Part shown: in pieces, positions 7,388-16,361 of the stretch
How positions within the stretch are numbered: position 1 is the stretch's first letter
How the letters are laid out: the number at the start of each line of letters is the position of its first letter
From: Saprospiraceae bacterium
GTDB lineage: Bacteria; Bacteroidota; Bacteroidia; Chitinophagales; Saprospiraceae
Assembly: GCA_013042795.1 (NCBI GenBank)
Contig: JABDPK010000204.1
Coordinates: 1 to 23,981, forward strand
DNA length: 23,981 nucleotides
Direction: 5' to 3'
Position numbers and translations under genes: made by a program
Notes under the pieces: model-generated
The model's input: the letters and a program-made list of their open reading frames with translations, nothing else
What the model was told of the DNA's origin: nothing
The model's database searches: none

Positions 7388-10033
7388 ATGAATCTCAAAT
7401 CAACGATCATCTTGTTTTTGTCTTTGTTATGTCCGGTCTTAATCTTTTCTCAAAAAGCTAACCATCAGTTTTCACCTAACCAATTGATAGTTAAAGGAAT
7501 AGTAACAGATCAGGCCTCAGGGCAACCCATGGAATTTGCAACTGTTGCAATCCTTGATAAATCTGATTCATCCGTTGTAGGTGGCGCCATGACTGATCAG
7601 AATGGAGAATTTGAATTAAGGGTTCCAAAGAAAGATTTGATTGTCACGATTGAGTTTATTTCTTATGAAAGCCTGGTTATTGACCCATTACCAATCCCGG
7701 AAGGAGGTCAGTTGGTAGACCTGGGTAATCTTATAATGCATCCTGAAAGTACTGTTCTTGATGACATTGAAATAGTTGCTGAAAGGTCAGAAACTACTTT
7801 TACACTCGACAAAAAGGTATTTACAGTCGGAAAGGATCTTGCTAATAGAGGAGGGACTGCTGAAGAAATCCTTGATAATGTACCCTCGGTTACAGTAGAT
7901 ATTGATGGAAATGTAAGCCTCAGGGGTAGTGAAGGAGTCAGACTGATGATAGATGGTCGCCCGTCAAGTCTTGCGGGTGTCGGAAACAGTAATGGTTTAA
8001 GAAGTATACCTGCTAACCTCATTGAAAAAGTAGAAGTCATTACCAATCCTTCTGCCAGATATGAAGCTGAAGGGATGGCCGGAATCATCAATATTGTATT
8101 GAAAAAAAATCAGGCTGGTGGTTTTAATGGGGCTATTGATGCAAATCTTGGGTACCCCGAAAGAGCCGGTCTGTCTGCCAACCTCAACTACAGGAAAAAT
8201 AAACTGAACTGGTTTGCGAACTATGGAATTAATCACAGAACTGGCCCGGGATATGGCAAAACTATCCAGGACCAGCTGATATATGATGATATTACCCAGT
8301 CAGAAATGCGCCAAATCTCATTTCAGGACCGCGAACATGAAAGACAAAGTCTTTCTAATAGTATAAGATTTGGTGCTGATTATTTCTTTTCCGAAAAAGA
8401 ACAACTAACAGCTTCCCTGGTTTATCGAAAATCAGATGATAACAATTATGCTGTACTTGATTACAAGGATTATCTTGGACCATCACAATCATTTGGAATC
8501 CAGGAATTATGGACGATGGATTCTGAGGAACTCAAGTCTATGTCTTTTGATAATTTTGAAGAGACTATTCCATCTGGAAACCTTTATAATATCACCCGTC
8601 GTACAGATGACGAAATAGAAGATGAAAACAACCTGGAATACAGCCTCAGATACAGAAAAGAATTCAGTTCCAGGCAACACAGACTGGATGCATCCGTGCA
8701 GTTCAGAGAAAAATCAGAGACGGAAGGATCCATTTTTGAAAATACAGAAGAACTATTTAATACTCTTGAGCTTCAAAGATCAAACAATGCTGAAAGTGAC
8801 AAATCCTGGTTGTTCAGGGTCGATTATGTGCATCCATTAGGAAAAGACCATAAATGGGAAGCAGGCTTGTTGACTTCCTTTAAGGATATAAAAAATGATT
8901 ACCTGGTAGAAGATCAGATTGATGATATCTGGATACCAGTCGTTGGATTAAGTAACAATTTTATCTATGACGAAGATGTTCAGTCAGGGTACCTGATTTA
9001 CGGAAATACTCTAAATAAATTTGGTTTCCAGGCAGGATTAAGAGGAGAGCACTCTATAATTAGTACGAGGTTACTTCAATCTGAAGAAGGTGCTGATAAC
9101 AAAATAGATTACTTCAATCTATTTCCCAGTGGTCACGTAAATTATAATTTTACTGATAAATCTGCCCTGCAATTAAGTTATAGTCGTCGCGTCAGAAGAC
9201 CACGATTCTGGGATTTAAATCCGTTTTTCACATTTTCTGACAATCGTAATTTCTTTAGTGGTAATCCATATATCAACCCACAGTTTACAGATTCCTATGA
9301 ATTAGGACAAATCCAATATTGGGATGATGTGTCCCTTTCTGCATCCATGTTTTACAGGACTACCGATGCATCTATCCAGAGAACTCTCATCGTGGATAAT
9401 ACAAATGGTACAACATTGCGTGTTCCGCTTAATATTGGAACTGTAGATGATTATGGGCTCGACATAACTGTTTCATTCAGCGGGATCAAATGGTTGCGTC
9501 TGGATGGAAACTGGAATATTTTCAAGAACAAACTGAGTATTAATAGTGAAGATGTTTTTTCTGAAGTCTATGATTACTATAAGGCTGTCAGATCTTTCAG
9601 CGGAGATGAAGAATCTTTTAATGAACAATTTGATTACGCTTTAAACGAAACAGATAATATCACCTGGAATGGAAGAATTACCGCAAGGTTTACATTTTGG
9701 GATTCTGATCTCCAGCTCAGAACGAATTATCGTGGAGCAAGAGAGACTTCGCAGGGAAGAAGGAGAGGAATAGCCTCTGTAGATCTTGGATGGTCGAAAG
9801 ATTTTATAAATAAAAAATTGACACTAACACTTAGCGCAAGGGACTTATTCAACAGTCGAAAAAGAAACGGCTTCACCTTGCTTGATGAATATTTTTCTCA
9901 GAGTGAATTTCAATGGCGTGCAAGGAGTCTCACGCTGACTGCATCTTATCGTATCAATCAAAAGAAAAACAGGCGACGTTCCGGAATGAACAGAGGCAAT
10001 GGAGGATTCGAAGGTGGAGGAGAAGAATTCTAA
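7388..10033 (+). CDS. TonB-dependent-receptor-like outer membrane protein (CarboxypepD_reg, plug, beta-barrel)
   Basis: The 881-residue product has a signal peptide (1-21), a CarboxypepD_reg-like Ig-type domain (about 35-118, VKGIVTDQASGQPMEFATV), a TonB plug domain (about 136-240, with NVPSVTVDIDGNVSLRG, VRLMIDGRPSS and IEKVEVITNPSARYEAEGM) and a long 'outer membrane beta-barrel family' C-terminal region rich in alternating aromatic strands (RRVRRPRFWDLNPFF at about 600). It probably sits in the outer membrane. No clear TonB box is seen and no SusD partner lies beside it, so the substrate cannot be guessed. The end is a Gly/Arg-rich tail with a terminal Phe. Its stop codon overlaps the stop of the convergent glycosylase gene. 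The Exb operon further along could energise it. Confidence 0.9.
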   Translation: MNLKSTIILFLSLLCPVLIFSQKANHQFSPNQLIVKGIVTDQASGQPMEFATVAILDKSDSSVVGGAMTDQNGEFELRVPKKDLIVTIEFISYESLVIDPLPIPEGGQLVDLGNLIMHPESTVLDDIEIVAERSETTFTLDKKVFTVGKDLANRGGTAEEILDNVPSVTVDIDGNVSLRGSEGVRLMIDGRPSSLAGVGNSNGLRSIPANLIEKVEVITNPSARYEAEGMAGIINIVLKKNQAGGFNGAIDANLGYPERAGLSANLNYRKNKLNWFANYGINHRTGPGYGKTIQDQLIYDDITQSEMRQISFQDREHERQSLSNSIRFGADYFFSEKEQLTASLVYRKSDDNNYAVLDYKDYLGPSQSFGIQELWTMDSEELKSMSFDNFEETIPSGNLYNITRRTDDEIEDENNLEYSLRYRKEFSSRQHRLDASVQFREKSETEGSIFENTEELFNTLELQRSNNAESDKSWLFRVDYVHPLGKDHKWEAGLLTSFKDIKNDYLVEDQIDDIWIPVVGLSNNFIYDEDVQSGYLIYGNTLNKFGFQAGLRGEHSIISTRLLQSEEGADNKIDYFNLFPSGHVNYNFTDKSALQLSYSRRVRRPRFWDLNPFFTFSDNRNFFSGNPYINPQFTDSYELGQIQYWDDVSLSASMFYRTTDASIQRTLIVDNTNGTTLRVPLNIGTVDDYGLDITVSFSGIKWLRLDGNWNIFKNKLSINSEDVFSEVYDYYKAVRSFSGDEESFNEQFDYALNETDNITWNGRITARFTFWDSDLQLRTNYRGARETSQGRRRGIASVDLGWSKDFINKKLTLTLSARDLFNSRKRNGFTLLDEYFSQSEFQWRARSLTLTASYRINQKKNRRRSGMNRGNGGFEGGGEEF

Positions 10034-10701
10034 CCAACAACTAACTTTTGCTGATATTCATCAAGGTATATATTCTTAAATTTTCTTCTGTATTGCATCA
10101 CCCACCTGGGATGAGGTAAAGGAATAATTTCATCAAACCATCCGTGATCATTATTTAGTTTGTTCAGGAACTTATAATTCTTGCCTTGTCCAAGACTGAA
10201 TGCTTTATTTGAAAAATGAGGAAGATTCAACTGATCATCTATCCATTTGATGATGTATGGAATCGTAGCATTTAAGAGTTCCTGGTCATCATAATAATTA
10301 TAGTTCTTTCCTGATTTTATAAACCCCAACGGGCAGACCGAACTAATATAAAATCTTGAATAGAAGAACTCCAAACCACCTAAATAGTCAATCATCTCGT
10401 ATATAAATGCCGAAGACAATTCATTCTTTTTAACAGCATTATTGGAGATATCGCACCTTTCCTGTAAGATGACAGGATCTGTAAAAGGAACACCTGTCAG
10501 ACCTGCTCCAAAGCGACCTGGATTGATTCCAAAAAGAAAAAACCGCTTTTTGTTATCATTGAAATATCTCGAATAAAATGCGTTTAAATATGTTTTGACA
10601 TCAGGATCTGAGAAAGGAAAAATGAGTGATACATCCTTGGGTAATCTCCAATTATCATCTAATTTATCATAGATCGTAATAAGTCCTTCGGCGAAGGTCA
10701 T
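10030..10701 (-). CDS. SMUG2-like uracil-DNA glycosylase family protein (DUF4918)
   Basis: The 223-residue product has the two signature regions of the uracil-DNA glycosylase superfamily: motif 1 LFGINPGRFGAGLTG (57-70), with SMUG-type GINPG, and motif 2 PLPHPRWVMQYRR (194-206), with His-Pro at 197-198. Length and motifs fit the DUF4918/SMUG2 group found mainly in Bacteroidota. The expected role is removal of uracil or deaminated bases from DNA as the first step of base excision repair; substrate range cannot be read from sequence. It follows the OB-fold gene by 11 bases, so it ends that operon, and its last codons overlap the end of the receptor gene by 4 bases with no terminator between. 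Confidence 0.82.
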   Translation of the reverse strand: MTFAEGLITIYDKLDDNWRLPKDVSLIFPFSDPDVKTYLNAFYSRYFNDNKKRFFLFGINPGRFGAGLTGVPFTDPVILQERCDISNNAVKKNELSSAFIYEMIDYLGGLEFFYSRFYISSVCPLGFIKSGKNYNYYDDQELLNATIPYIIKWIDDQLNLPHFSNKAFSLGQGKNYKFLNKLNNDHGWFDEIIPLPHPRWVMQYRRKFKNIYLDEYQQKLVVG

Positions 10702-10712
10702 TTTTTATCGTG

Positions 10713-11123
10713 TTACTGGATAACACATTTGTTGAGCACAACATCCATAAGCAAGCCGGTGCACATACCTTTAATTGTGATTTCGTCACCTTGTTTGATC
10801 TCAGAAAGCTTGGATTCCTGACCTTGCTCAAGAGTACACAATACACCTCCCAGGCTTCCTCCCCCATCCATGATTACTACTGTAGCACCCTGGTTATCTT
10901 TATTTTGGGTCAGGAATTTTCCTTTCACCTCCACAGTCTTTCCAATATAAAGCTTATTGGATTTCTTTTCATTGGCTTCAAAAGCATTGTATAATTCAGT
11001 TGCTGAAAGTTTAAAATCAGCATCCTTGTTTTTTACACTTGATTTCGGAAGATTTAACACGACGAAATAGGCAACAAGTAACACCACTATTAAAAAGAGG
11101 ATAATCTTAATAAACTTCTTCAT
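10713..11123 (-). CDS. Membrane-anchored OB-fold protein (tRNA_anti-like)
   Basis: The 136-residue product has an N-terminal membrane anchor (about 5-25) and a single OB-fold-like beta domain over about 44-136. Its pattern (LYNAFEANEKKSNKLYIGKTV, VEVKGKF, QGDEITIKGMCTG, VVLNKCVIQ) matches the 'OB_tRNA_anti-like' family, common in Bacteroidota as a small secreted or anchored protein. Three Cys lie near the C-terminus. Despite the family name nothing links it to tRNA; function is unknown. It lies 16 bases downstream of the YceI gene and 11 bases upstream of the glycosylase gene. Confidence 0.75.
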   Translation of the reverse strand: MKKFIKIILFLIVVLLVAYFVVLNLPKSSVKNKDADFKLSATELYNAFEANEKKSNKLYIGKTVEVKGKFLTQNKDNQGATVVIMDGGGSLGGVLCTLEQGQESKLSEIKQGDEITIKGMCTGLLMDVVLNKCVIQ

Positions 11124-11139
11124 AGCTATTTTTTGTTTT

Positions 11140-11733
11140 CTACCAGGTTTTAAGCTGATATGTCAAATCAAGATCAATAATAATGTCCCTGCTTACGCCC
11201 AGGGTGTTTGTATTGATATTAAGCACATCCGGGAGTTTCTTTCGCATAAGGTCATTCAGCTTCTCAACACTTTGTTCTTCAATTGTCATGATAAAGTTAC
11301 TGCTAGCGCTCATTTGTCCATCACTGCCAACATAAATACGACCATCTGCTGTTGTTACTCTTTTCTCGTCCCATATAAAGAGGTTACCATGAACCTTGAC
11401 ATTATACTCACCAGGTTTATTAAAGTCAATTCTTCGGAAGTTTTTGACCTTTCCCTTGAATTTGATTTTCGGATGCGCGCTTACATCAAGATTACGGCTG
11501 TTTACGGCCCTGTCCAATGCTCCAAATTTGAATTCAAAAGATCTTAACAAACCTTCGAATGAAATTTCCCCGGTATTCGTATTAAAAACACTGATGATCT
11601 GATAATTATCAGCCTCAATATTCTTGAATTTATTGGCAGATTTAACGTGTACGTGGCCTGTTCTTGTATAATATTCCTGGGCCTGGATCGACCCTGATAA
11701 AACAAATAGAAGTAGTATAATAATGTGTCTCAT
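11140..11733 (-). CDS. YceI-family periplasmic lipocalin-like protein
   Basis: From the ATG at 11733 the product is 197 residues and begins with a clean signal peptide (MRHIIILLLFVLSGSIQAQ); the longer frame to 11769 adds 12 residues ahead of it and is less likely. The mature part follows the YceI pattern: NTGEISFEGLLRSFEFK, an HPKIKFKGKVKNF strand pair, NVKVHGNLFIWDEKR, and a late DIIIDLDLTYQL. YceI proteins are periplasmic beta-barrels that bind polyisoprenoid-like lipids, and many Bacteroidota copies have unknown ligands. It heads a three-gene minus-strand operon with the OB-fold and glycosylase genes. No good -7 box was found upstream. Confidence 0.85.
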   Translation of the reverse strand: MRHIIILLLFVLSGSIQAQEYYTRTGHVHVKSANKFKNIEADNYQIISVFNTNTGEISFEGLLRSFEFKFGALDRAVNSRNLDVSAHPKIKFKGKVKNFRRIDFNKPGEYNVKVHGNLFIWDEKRVTTADGRIYVGSDGQMSASSNFIMTIEEQSVEKLNDLMRKKLPDVLNINTNTLGVSRDIIIDLDLTYQLKTW

Positions 11734-11802
11734 AAATCTTAAAGTCCCATAAAAATACGAACTCTGCAAGCGATATTTCGGGTATTAAACAATAATTAAC
11801 AC

Positions 11803-11833
11803 AAAAAAGGCCATGCATCGAAATGCATGACCT
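11803..11833 (-). terminator. Terminator of the giant T9SS gene
   Basis: On the minus strand, an 11-bp stem AGGTCATGCAT / ATGCATGGCCT (one G-T pair) closed by a TTCG tetraloop is followed by a six-T run. It begins 25 bases after the TAA stop region at 11858. Confidence 0.9.
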
Positions 11834-11857
11834 CCCTTCATGAGTTCGTAATAAGAT

Positions 11858-13954
11858 TTATTCCAAAATGATCATTTTCCTTGTTGCAGTATATCTGCCT
11901 GCATCAAGTCTGTAATAAAGAATACCTGTGGTATTCAGATCACTCGCTGAAATATTAATCGTATTTCTTCCTCGTTTAAAAGCTTTGTTAGTGGACCATA
12001 TCACCTTTCCGGTTACATCATAAATACTTAATGCACCTTCCTGGTCTGTTGGTAAATTAAAATCAATAGTCGTTAATCCATTAAATGGATTCGGGTTATT
12101 CTGGTATAATATGAATTCTTGTTCAGAATTATTGCGGCCGGTTAACATTAAGGGGATTATCTGATAATCTCCCCCTATGTAGGCTTCAGCCGAGGTGATT
12201 TCAGAATTAATAGTTATGTTTTCACTTAGGATACCAGATTCAGTTGCGAGAAATTGCATTTTAATAAATTCATTGTCAAGGGCTACTGCATCAGCATTCC
12301 AGGACAGGGTCGTCAATTCAGAATTTATTACAGCATAGTTTTCTTCAGAAACATCAGTGGATAAACCCGAGATATTCAAGAGTTTAAGACCACTTGATTT
12401 TAGAGTAAACTGAATTCCTGAAACATCTTTCAATTCATCAATATGTATGACGGTTTCAAATATTTCTCCAGCCTCATATTGCTGATCATCAAATGACAAT
12501 TCTAATTGTTGTGAATTTCTTGAAGCAATACCATTGGATCTGAAATTTGACTGAGCACTTGAATTTACATCACCGATTTTCACACCAATGAAATTCTCCT
12601 GCATCATATTATTGTCAAGATCCGGAATTGATCTCAATTCACTGTAATTCCACGGTTGGTCCGGATTCACTATAGATGACTCCTTAACCAATCGCCAACT
12701 TTTATTATTTGGCAATTCTGTATAGATACCGAGGATCAGTTTTCTGAGTTCGATAAGGTCGATTGCACTGATACCTTCATCATTATTGACATCAGCGGCA
12801 ATAAGCTTGTATGGGCTGTTCAATTTCTCCATACCAAGAATATGCCTCTGGATCAATACCAGGTCTAGTGTTGATACGCCATTCAGATGATCATCATTTT
12901 TATCAGCCGTCAAAGCATAGTCTTCATGCATGTCATTTTTCTCAAACATAAAATGGCCTGAAGGATCAGTCATGATATGTTTAGGATATTCCGGCTGGTC
13001 ACTCTCCAGTCTTACCTCAACCTGTTCAACGAAATCACCATCTTCCGTATGGATTGTTCCACCAATCTGCGCACTTGGACGGCTACCCTGGTCTTCACAC
13101 GAATCCTGGTTATCTACAAGTGTCAGAAATACAGAACAATAGTCATAATTATCCTTTTCATCCCAGACATATACATCCAGTGTAATCACGTTTCCACCCG
13201 CATTTATCAGGTCGTCGCAAGTAAAGATCTTGGATGAACACTTTGTACCCGGATTATATGTCGGGTCAAAAGCTGGTGCTACATCGCTGAAAGTAAATCT
13301 TAAATCATCATTATCAGTACAGTTATCAGTTGCACCAAGGTCAAAATCACAGGCCCATAATTCAACCTGTCCATTTTCCATCAATGCAGTACTCAAATTA
13401 ACACAGTAGGGCGTAGGGGGAATATTATCAACAACCATAAAGTATGTCGTACAGGTAGAAATATTTCCGCATCCATCAGATGCTTTCCATACTACCCTGT
13501 GATTGGCCATACTTCCGAGAACTCCTTCAGGCAACGTTATTCTTACAACTTCTCCGGAGGAAGTATTACTTATGTAATACGGACTTCCGGCAGGTGCAGA
13601 ACTGGAAAATGTATAATCATTGGTCCAGTCGCCATTCAGGTCTACATGGACAGTCCATTTTATCCAGTTACTGGCACAATCTCCATTGTCGGTTGCTATA
13701 TTGGTGAGCACAATTGAATTGTTCTCACAAACAATATTGTCAGAGTCCAGGTCATTTTTATCATCTGCAGTAAAAACCACATCATGACATGCTTCGATTA
13801 CAGGTGCCTGGTCATCTATGATCTTCACGACCTGGATGTCATTCCAGATACCTGAAGAATGCACATTTGCAGGATCATAAACACACCAATCTATTACTGT
13901 CCAATAATTTATAATCTTGAAACAAGCGCCTTCTTCAAAGTAAAGTATCCCTTG
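11858..13954 (-). CDS. Giant T9SS surface protein, 3' part (dockerin-like, cohesin-like, sorting domain), frame-shifted from its 5' part
   Basis: This frame has no credible start: the first possible start (GTG, 13864) lies inside a conserved module, and the frame is open back to 13954. Upstream codons read FEEGACFKII, YWTVIDWC and VYDPA, continuing the 5' gene in another frame. Counting from 13864: Cys-rich modules to about 258, a carboxypeptidase-regulatory-like segment (265-318), two dockerin type I Ca-binding loops (DKNDDHLNGVSTLD at 321-334 and DVNNDEGISAID at 358-369, each followed by an RxxxLG-type helix), a cohesin-like beta domain (452-575) and a T9SS type A sorting domain (584-668, YQNNPNPFN, LSIYDVTGKVIW, RKMIILE). 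The C-terminus and terminator are intact. Whether the protein is made at full length depends on the frame break. Confidence 0.85.
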   Translation of the reverse strand, partial: QGILYFEEGACFKIINYWTVIDWCVYDPANVHSSGIWNDIQVVKIIDDQAPVIEACHDVVFTADDKNDLDSDNIVCENNSIVLTNIATDNGDCASNWIKWTVHVDLNGDWTNDYTFSSSAPAGSPYYISNTSSGEVVRITLPEGVLGSMANHRVVWKASDGCGNISTCTTYFMVVDNIPPTPYCVNLSTALMENGQVELWACDFDLGATDNCTDNDDLRFTFSDVAPAFDPTYNPGTKCSSKIFTCDDLINAGGNVITLDVYVWDEKDNYDYCSVFLTLVDNQDSCEDQGSRPSAQIGGTIHTEDGDFVEQVEVRLESDQPEYPKHIMTDPSGHFMFEKNDMHEDYALTADKNDDHLNGVSTLDLVLIQRHILGMEKLNSPYKLIAADVNNDEGISAIDLIELRKLILGIYTELPNNKSWRLVKESSIVNPDQPWNYSELRSIPDLDNNMMQENFIGVKIGDVNSSAQSNFRSNGIASRNSQQLELSFDDQQYEAGEIFETVIHIDELKDVSGIQFTLKSSGLKLLNISGLSTDVSEENYAVINSELTTLSWNADAVALDNEFIKMQFLATESGILSENITINSEITSAEAYIGGDYQIIPLMLTGRNNSEQEFILYQNNPNPFNGLTTIDFNLPTDQEGALSIYDVTGKVIWSTNKAFKRGRNTINISASDLNTTGILYYRLDAGRYTATRKMIILE

Positions 13955-16139
13955 TTACGCTGTATGCCAAAAGGTCACATGAACCTGCTACCCATGTAGG
14001 TACATCGGTAAATGCATCTGTACAATTGGCGATTCTGTCTTCCGGGAAAGTTATTATTGGTGCACCGTAATGATCACCCCTTTTGGTAATATACTGGTAA
14101 CAATATTCATCCGGATAACCATCTACATACCATTTTCTTGTGATGATACCTATATTACAACTGGACATGTCATTGGCAACATCGGCATAAGAAACAGCAA
14201 CAGGTCCGCAGGAACCATAAGCTGTAGCCTGCCCTACTTTATTCAGATTATGCTCGTCTTCATCACAATTGATTGTGATATCCGTTGGGCAGAAAATTGA
14301 AGGTCTGGATTTATCTTCAAGTCTTATATAGGACCAGACTTCACTGTAGTTATCTCCTTTCGTACCGAAGTAACCATCACCATCACCATCGTCCCATACC
14401 CTTAACCATACTTTGATCTGGGCATAATCACTGATTCCATCACCATCAACGTCAATACCATACGCATTTAGATCTTCGCAGCAAAAAGTTACGAAACGAC
14501 CGTTATCAGGATCAAATTCATAATCGTTGGCATGACCATCATTGTTATAAGTGGAATTTCCAAGATAACCGCAATAATCAGAATCTCTCCTGATTTCAAG
14601 TTTAACAGGTCCGCATCCATCAAATGAACCATTGTCCACACTTTCGGCAAAGATTTTTGTCAGTCCGGAAATAGAATCCGTCCCGTAATTCGGAATCAGC
14701 GAAACGACAATATCCAGTTTGGTAATTGCTACAGGAGGTGTTCCATCAACTACTTTTACATATACGCCAGCAGATGTCACATTATCACAACAATCATAAG
14801 CATGATAATAGAATTGATATGTACCTACCGGTAAGTCTGGCGCATACCAACCTTTTGCCGGATCATACAATACTTTAATTCCGCTGCCTTCATAGGCTGG
14901 CGTGACTTCATACCTTACATAAGATGAACAATCATCTGTCATATGAACAGGATCCGGAAAATAGACAACACCCTTGCATCCCCATGGATTCACGGAAACC
15001 TCGAAGTCCTTCACATATAGATTCGGAGGTGTATTATCTGAAGCTTTGATTACCTGTGTAAACACGATAGGTTCAATGATGGTACTACACCAATCATATA
15101 CTTTCCATTCACGGACAACCTTGGCGTTATCAGAACATGCCGGCTCAGAGCTGCAAATCGGGATAACAACGTCTGTATAGGCTGTTGCTGTATTACACAC
15201 ATGATTGATCAATGGCAGTCCATGGATTGAAGGATAAGAATACCTCAATCCGTAGTCATGCACATCTTTTTCATAATCTTCAACAAATGAAGGATCAAAA
15301 TGGTAACTATCAGGATCACATCTTCCGGATCCATCATCACACGGATTATCATCCCTGTACTTTTGTGTGAAGTAATCATATATTTCTTTTGGAGATGAAC
15401 CTACACCACATTCTAGGTGTACATTCTTTTCAGGTCCTATAACATTATTATCTAGGGTAATAGGCTTTATCCGGTAGTAATAGGGACAAGACTCCATTTT
15501 ATTTCCACCGCCATCAGTATAGATCCAGATACGTTTTACGATTGTTTCAGCACAATTGCCATTATCAAAGATCTCATCCTTATAAGTTTCTGTAATGTCA
15601 GAACAATTTTCGATAATCAGTGGTTTAGGTATCGTTAAATGTCCATCAAGCGTTTCAGCAAGTTCATCACATAAGAAAGGAAGCACACAATCAGGGTTGT
15701 CCAGGCTTGGATCACTCGCCGGAGGCGGGCAATCACAAGACTCAGGATCCATTCTCGGAGGTAGTTTATCCTCAACAAGAATATGACCCCAGCAACTGTT
15801 CAGTGGTGGTTTAAAAGGTGGATTTTTCTCTGTAACAGTAACAGTATAAATCCCCACTTTTGAAATGATATTGGAAGGTAAGCCCTCAATATCAATGTCA
15901 TAATGACTTGGATCGAATCCAGGAATGGCACTTTCGCCTTCCAGGACCATCCCCACGGTTATCACCGCGTCACAATTTCCATTTAGTGAGACATTAATCT
16001 GGTCATCACAAACTAAAACTGGAGGCGTGGGATTTTCAGAAGCTATGACAAAGCTTGCTGAAACCATTGAAAGTAAGGTTAAACAAAATACCTTGAAAGG
16101 TATTCTGTAAACCTTACCCATTAAATCGGTCCACAACAT
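13935..16139 (-). CDS. Giant T9SS surface protein, 5' part (signal peptide and Cys-rich modules), frame-shifted
   Basis: The 734-residue open frame begins with a signal peptide (a second ATG at codon 7, position 16121, gives MGKVYRIPFKVFCLTLL and is an equally good start). The mature part is rich in Cys, Asp and Pro. It has HYR/Ig-like modules that recur along the protein: a VCDDQINVSLNGNCDAV opening, REWKVYDWCS, TQVIKASDNTPP, VVDGTPPV and RLEDKSRPSIFCP. It also has acidic DxDGDG loops (DVDGDGISDY, DDGDGDGYFG) that resemble Ca-binding repeats. This module set is typical of large Saprospiraceae cell-surface proteins thought to act in adhesion. It ends abruptly at TGA inside a module; the missing remainder follows in the +1 frame. 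Together the parts would encode about 1,430 residues. A -7-like box lies about 130 bases upstream. Confidence 0.85.
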   Translation of the reverse strand: MLWTDLMGKVYRIPFKVFCLTLLSMVSASFVIASENPTPPVLVCDDQINVSLNGNCDAVITVGMVLEGESAIPGFDPSHYDIDIEGLPSNIISKVGIYTVTVTEKNPPFKPPLNSCWGHILVEDKLPPRMDPESCDCPPPASDPSLDNPDCVLPFLCDELAETLDGHLTIPKPLIIENCSDITETYKDEIFDNGNCAETIVKRIWIYTDGGGNKMESCPYYYRIKPITLDNNVIGPEKNVHLECGVGSSPKEIYDYFTQKYRDDNPCDDGSGRCDPDSYHFDPSFVEDYEKDVHDYGLRYSYPSIHGLPLINHVCNTATAYTDVVIPICSSEPACSDNAKVVREWKVYDWCSTIIEPIVFTQVIKASDNTPPNLYVKDFEVSVNPWGCKGVVYFPDPVHMTDDCSSYVRYEVTPAYEGSGIKVLYDPAKGWYAPDLPVGTYQFYYHAYDCCDNVTSAGVYVKVVDGTPPVAITKLDIVVSLIPNYGTDSISGLTKIFAESVDNGSFDGCGPVKLEIRRDSDYCGYLGNSTYNNDGHANDYEFDPDNGRFVTFCCEDLNAYGIDVDGDGISDYAQIKVWLRVWDDGDGDGYFGTKGDNYSEVWSYIRLEDKSRPSIFCPTDITINCDEDEHNLNKVGQATAYGSCGPVAVSYADVANDMSSCNIGIITRKWYVDGYPDEYCYQYITKRGDHYGAPIITFPEDRIANCTDAFTDVPTWVAGSCDLLAYSVTRDTLL
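13938..13954 (-). other. Reading-frame break (+1) in the giant T9SS gene, at CTT TGA
   Basis: The 5' frame ends ...ACT TTA CTT TGA (stop 13935-13937), while the 3' frame opens after TAA at 13955-13957, so the two frames overlap only over 13938-13954. Passing from one to the other needs a +1 step, equal to one extra base. Dropping one T from ACTTTACTTTGAA restores a typical module sequence (RDTYFEEGACF). CTT TGA is also the slip site used for +1 shifting in bacterial prfB. Confidence 0.85.
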
Positions 16140-16265
16140 GGGTTTAAGTTTTGGTTAATAAATTGATTAAAAAGTAGTCTCTGGACAGAGGAAATCAAGC
16201 CACTATGCAGAGACTTGTTCAGATTAATTGGATATGAAAACTATAAGTGGGAAAATCTTATGATA

Positions 16266-16273
16266 CAAATGTA
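16266..16273 (-). promoter_or_regulatory. Possible -7 box of the giant T9SS gene
   Basis: The minus strand reads TACATTTG, a full match to TAnnTTTG, in the 222-base gap upstream of the gene. No TTTG is found at the expected -33 distance, so the call is tentative. Nothing else was recognised in this gap. Confidence 0.4.
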
Positions 16274-16361
16274 AATTGACTTTTTACGATTTGTGGACTT
16301 CTCGGCTGGTATTTTATAAAACTTTTTTTTACTAATAAAAATTTGCATTAATACGTTCTCG

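Noticed and set aside
11734..11769. Longer start for the YceI-family gene
   Set aside because: It adds 12 polar residues ahead of a clean signal peptide; the internal ATG at 11733 fits better.
13862..13864. GTG as start of an independent gene 11858-13864
   Set aside because: The frame is open upstream to 13954 with conserved module sequence, no signal peptide follows the GTG, and a T9SS cargo protein must have one.
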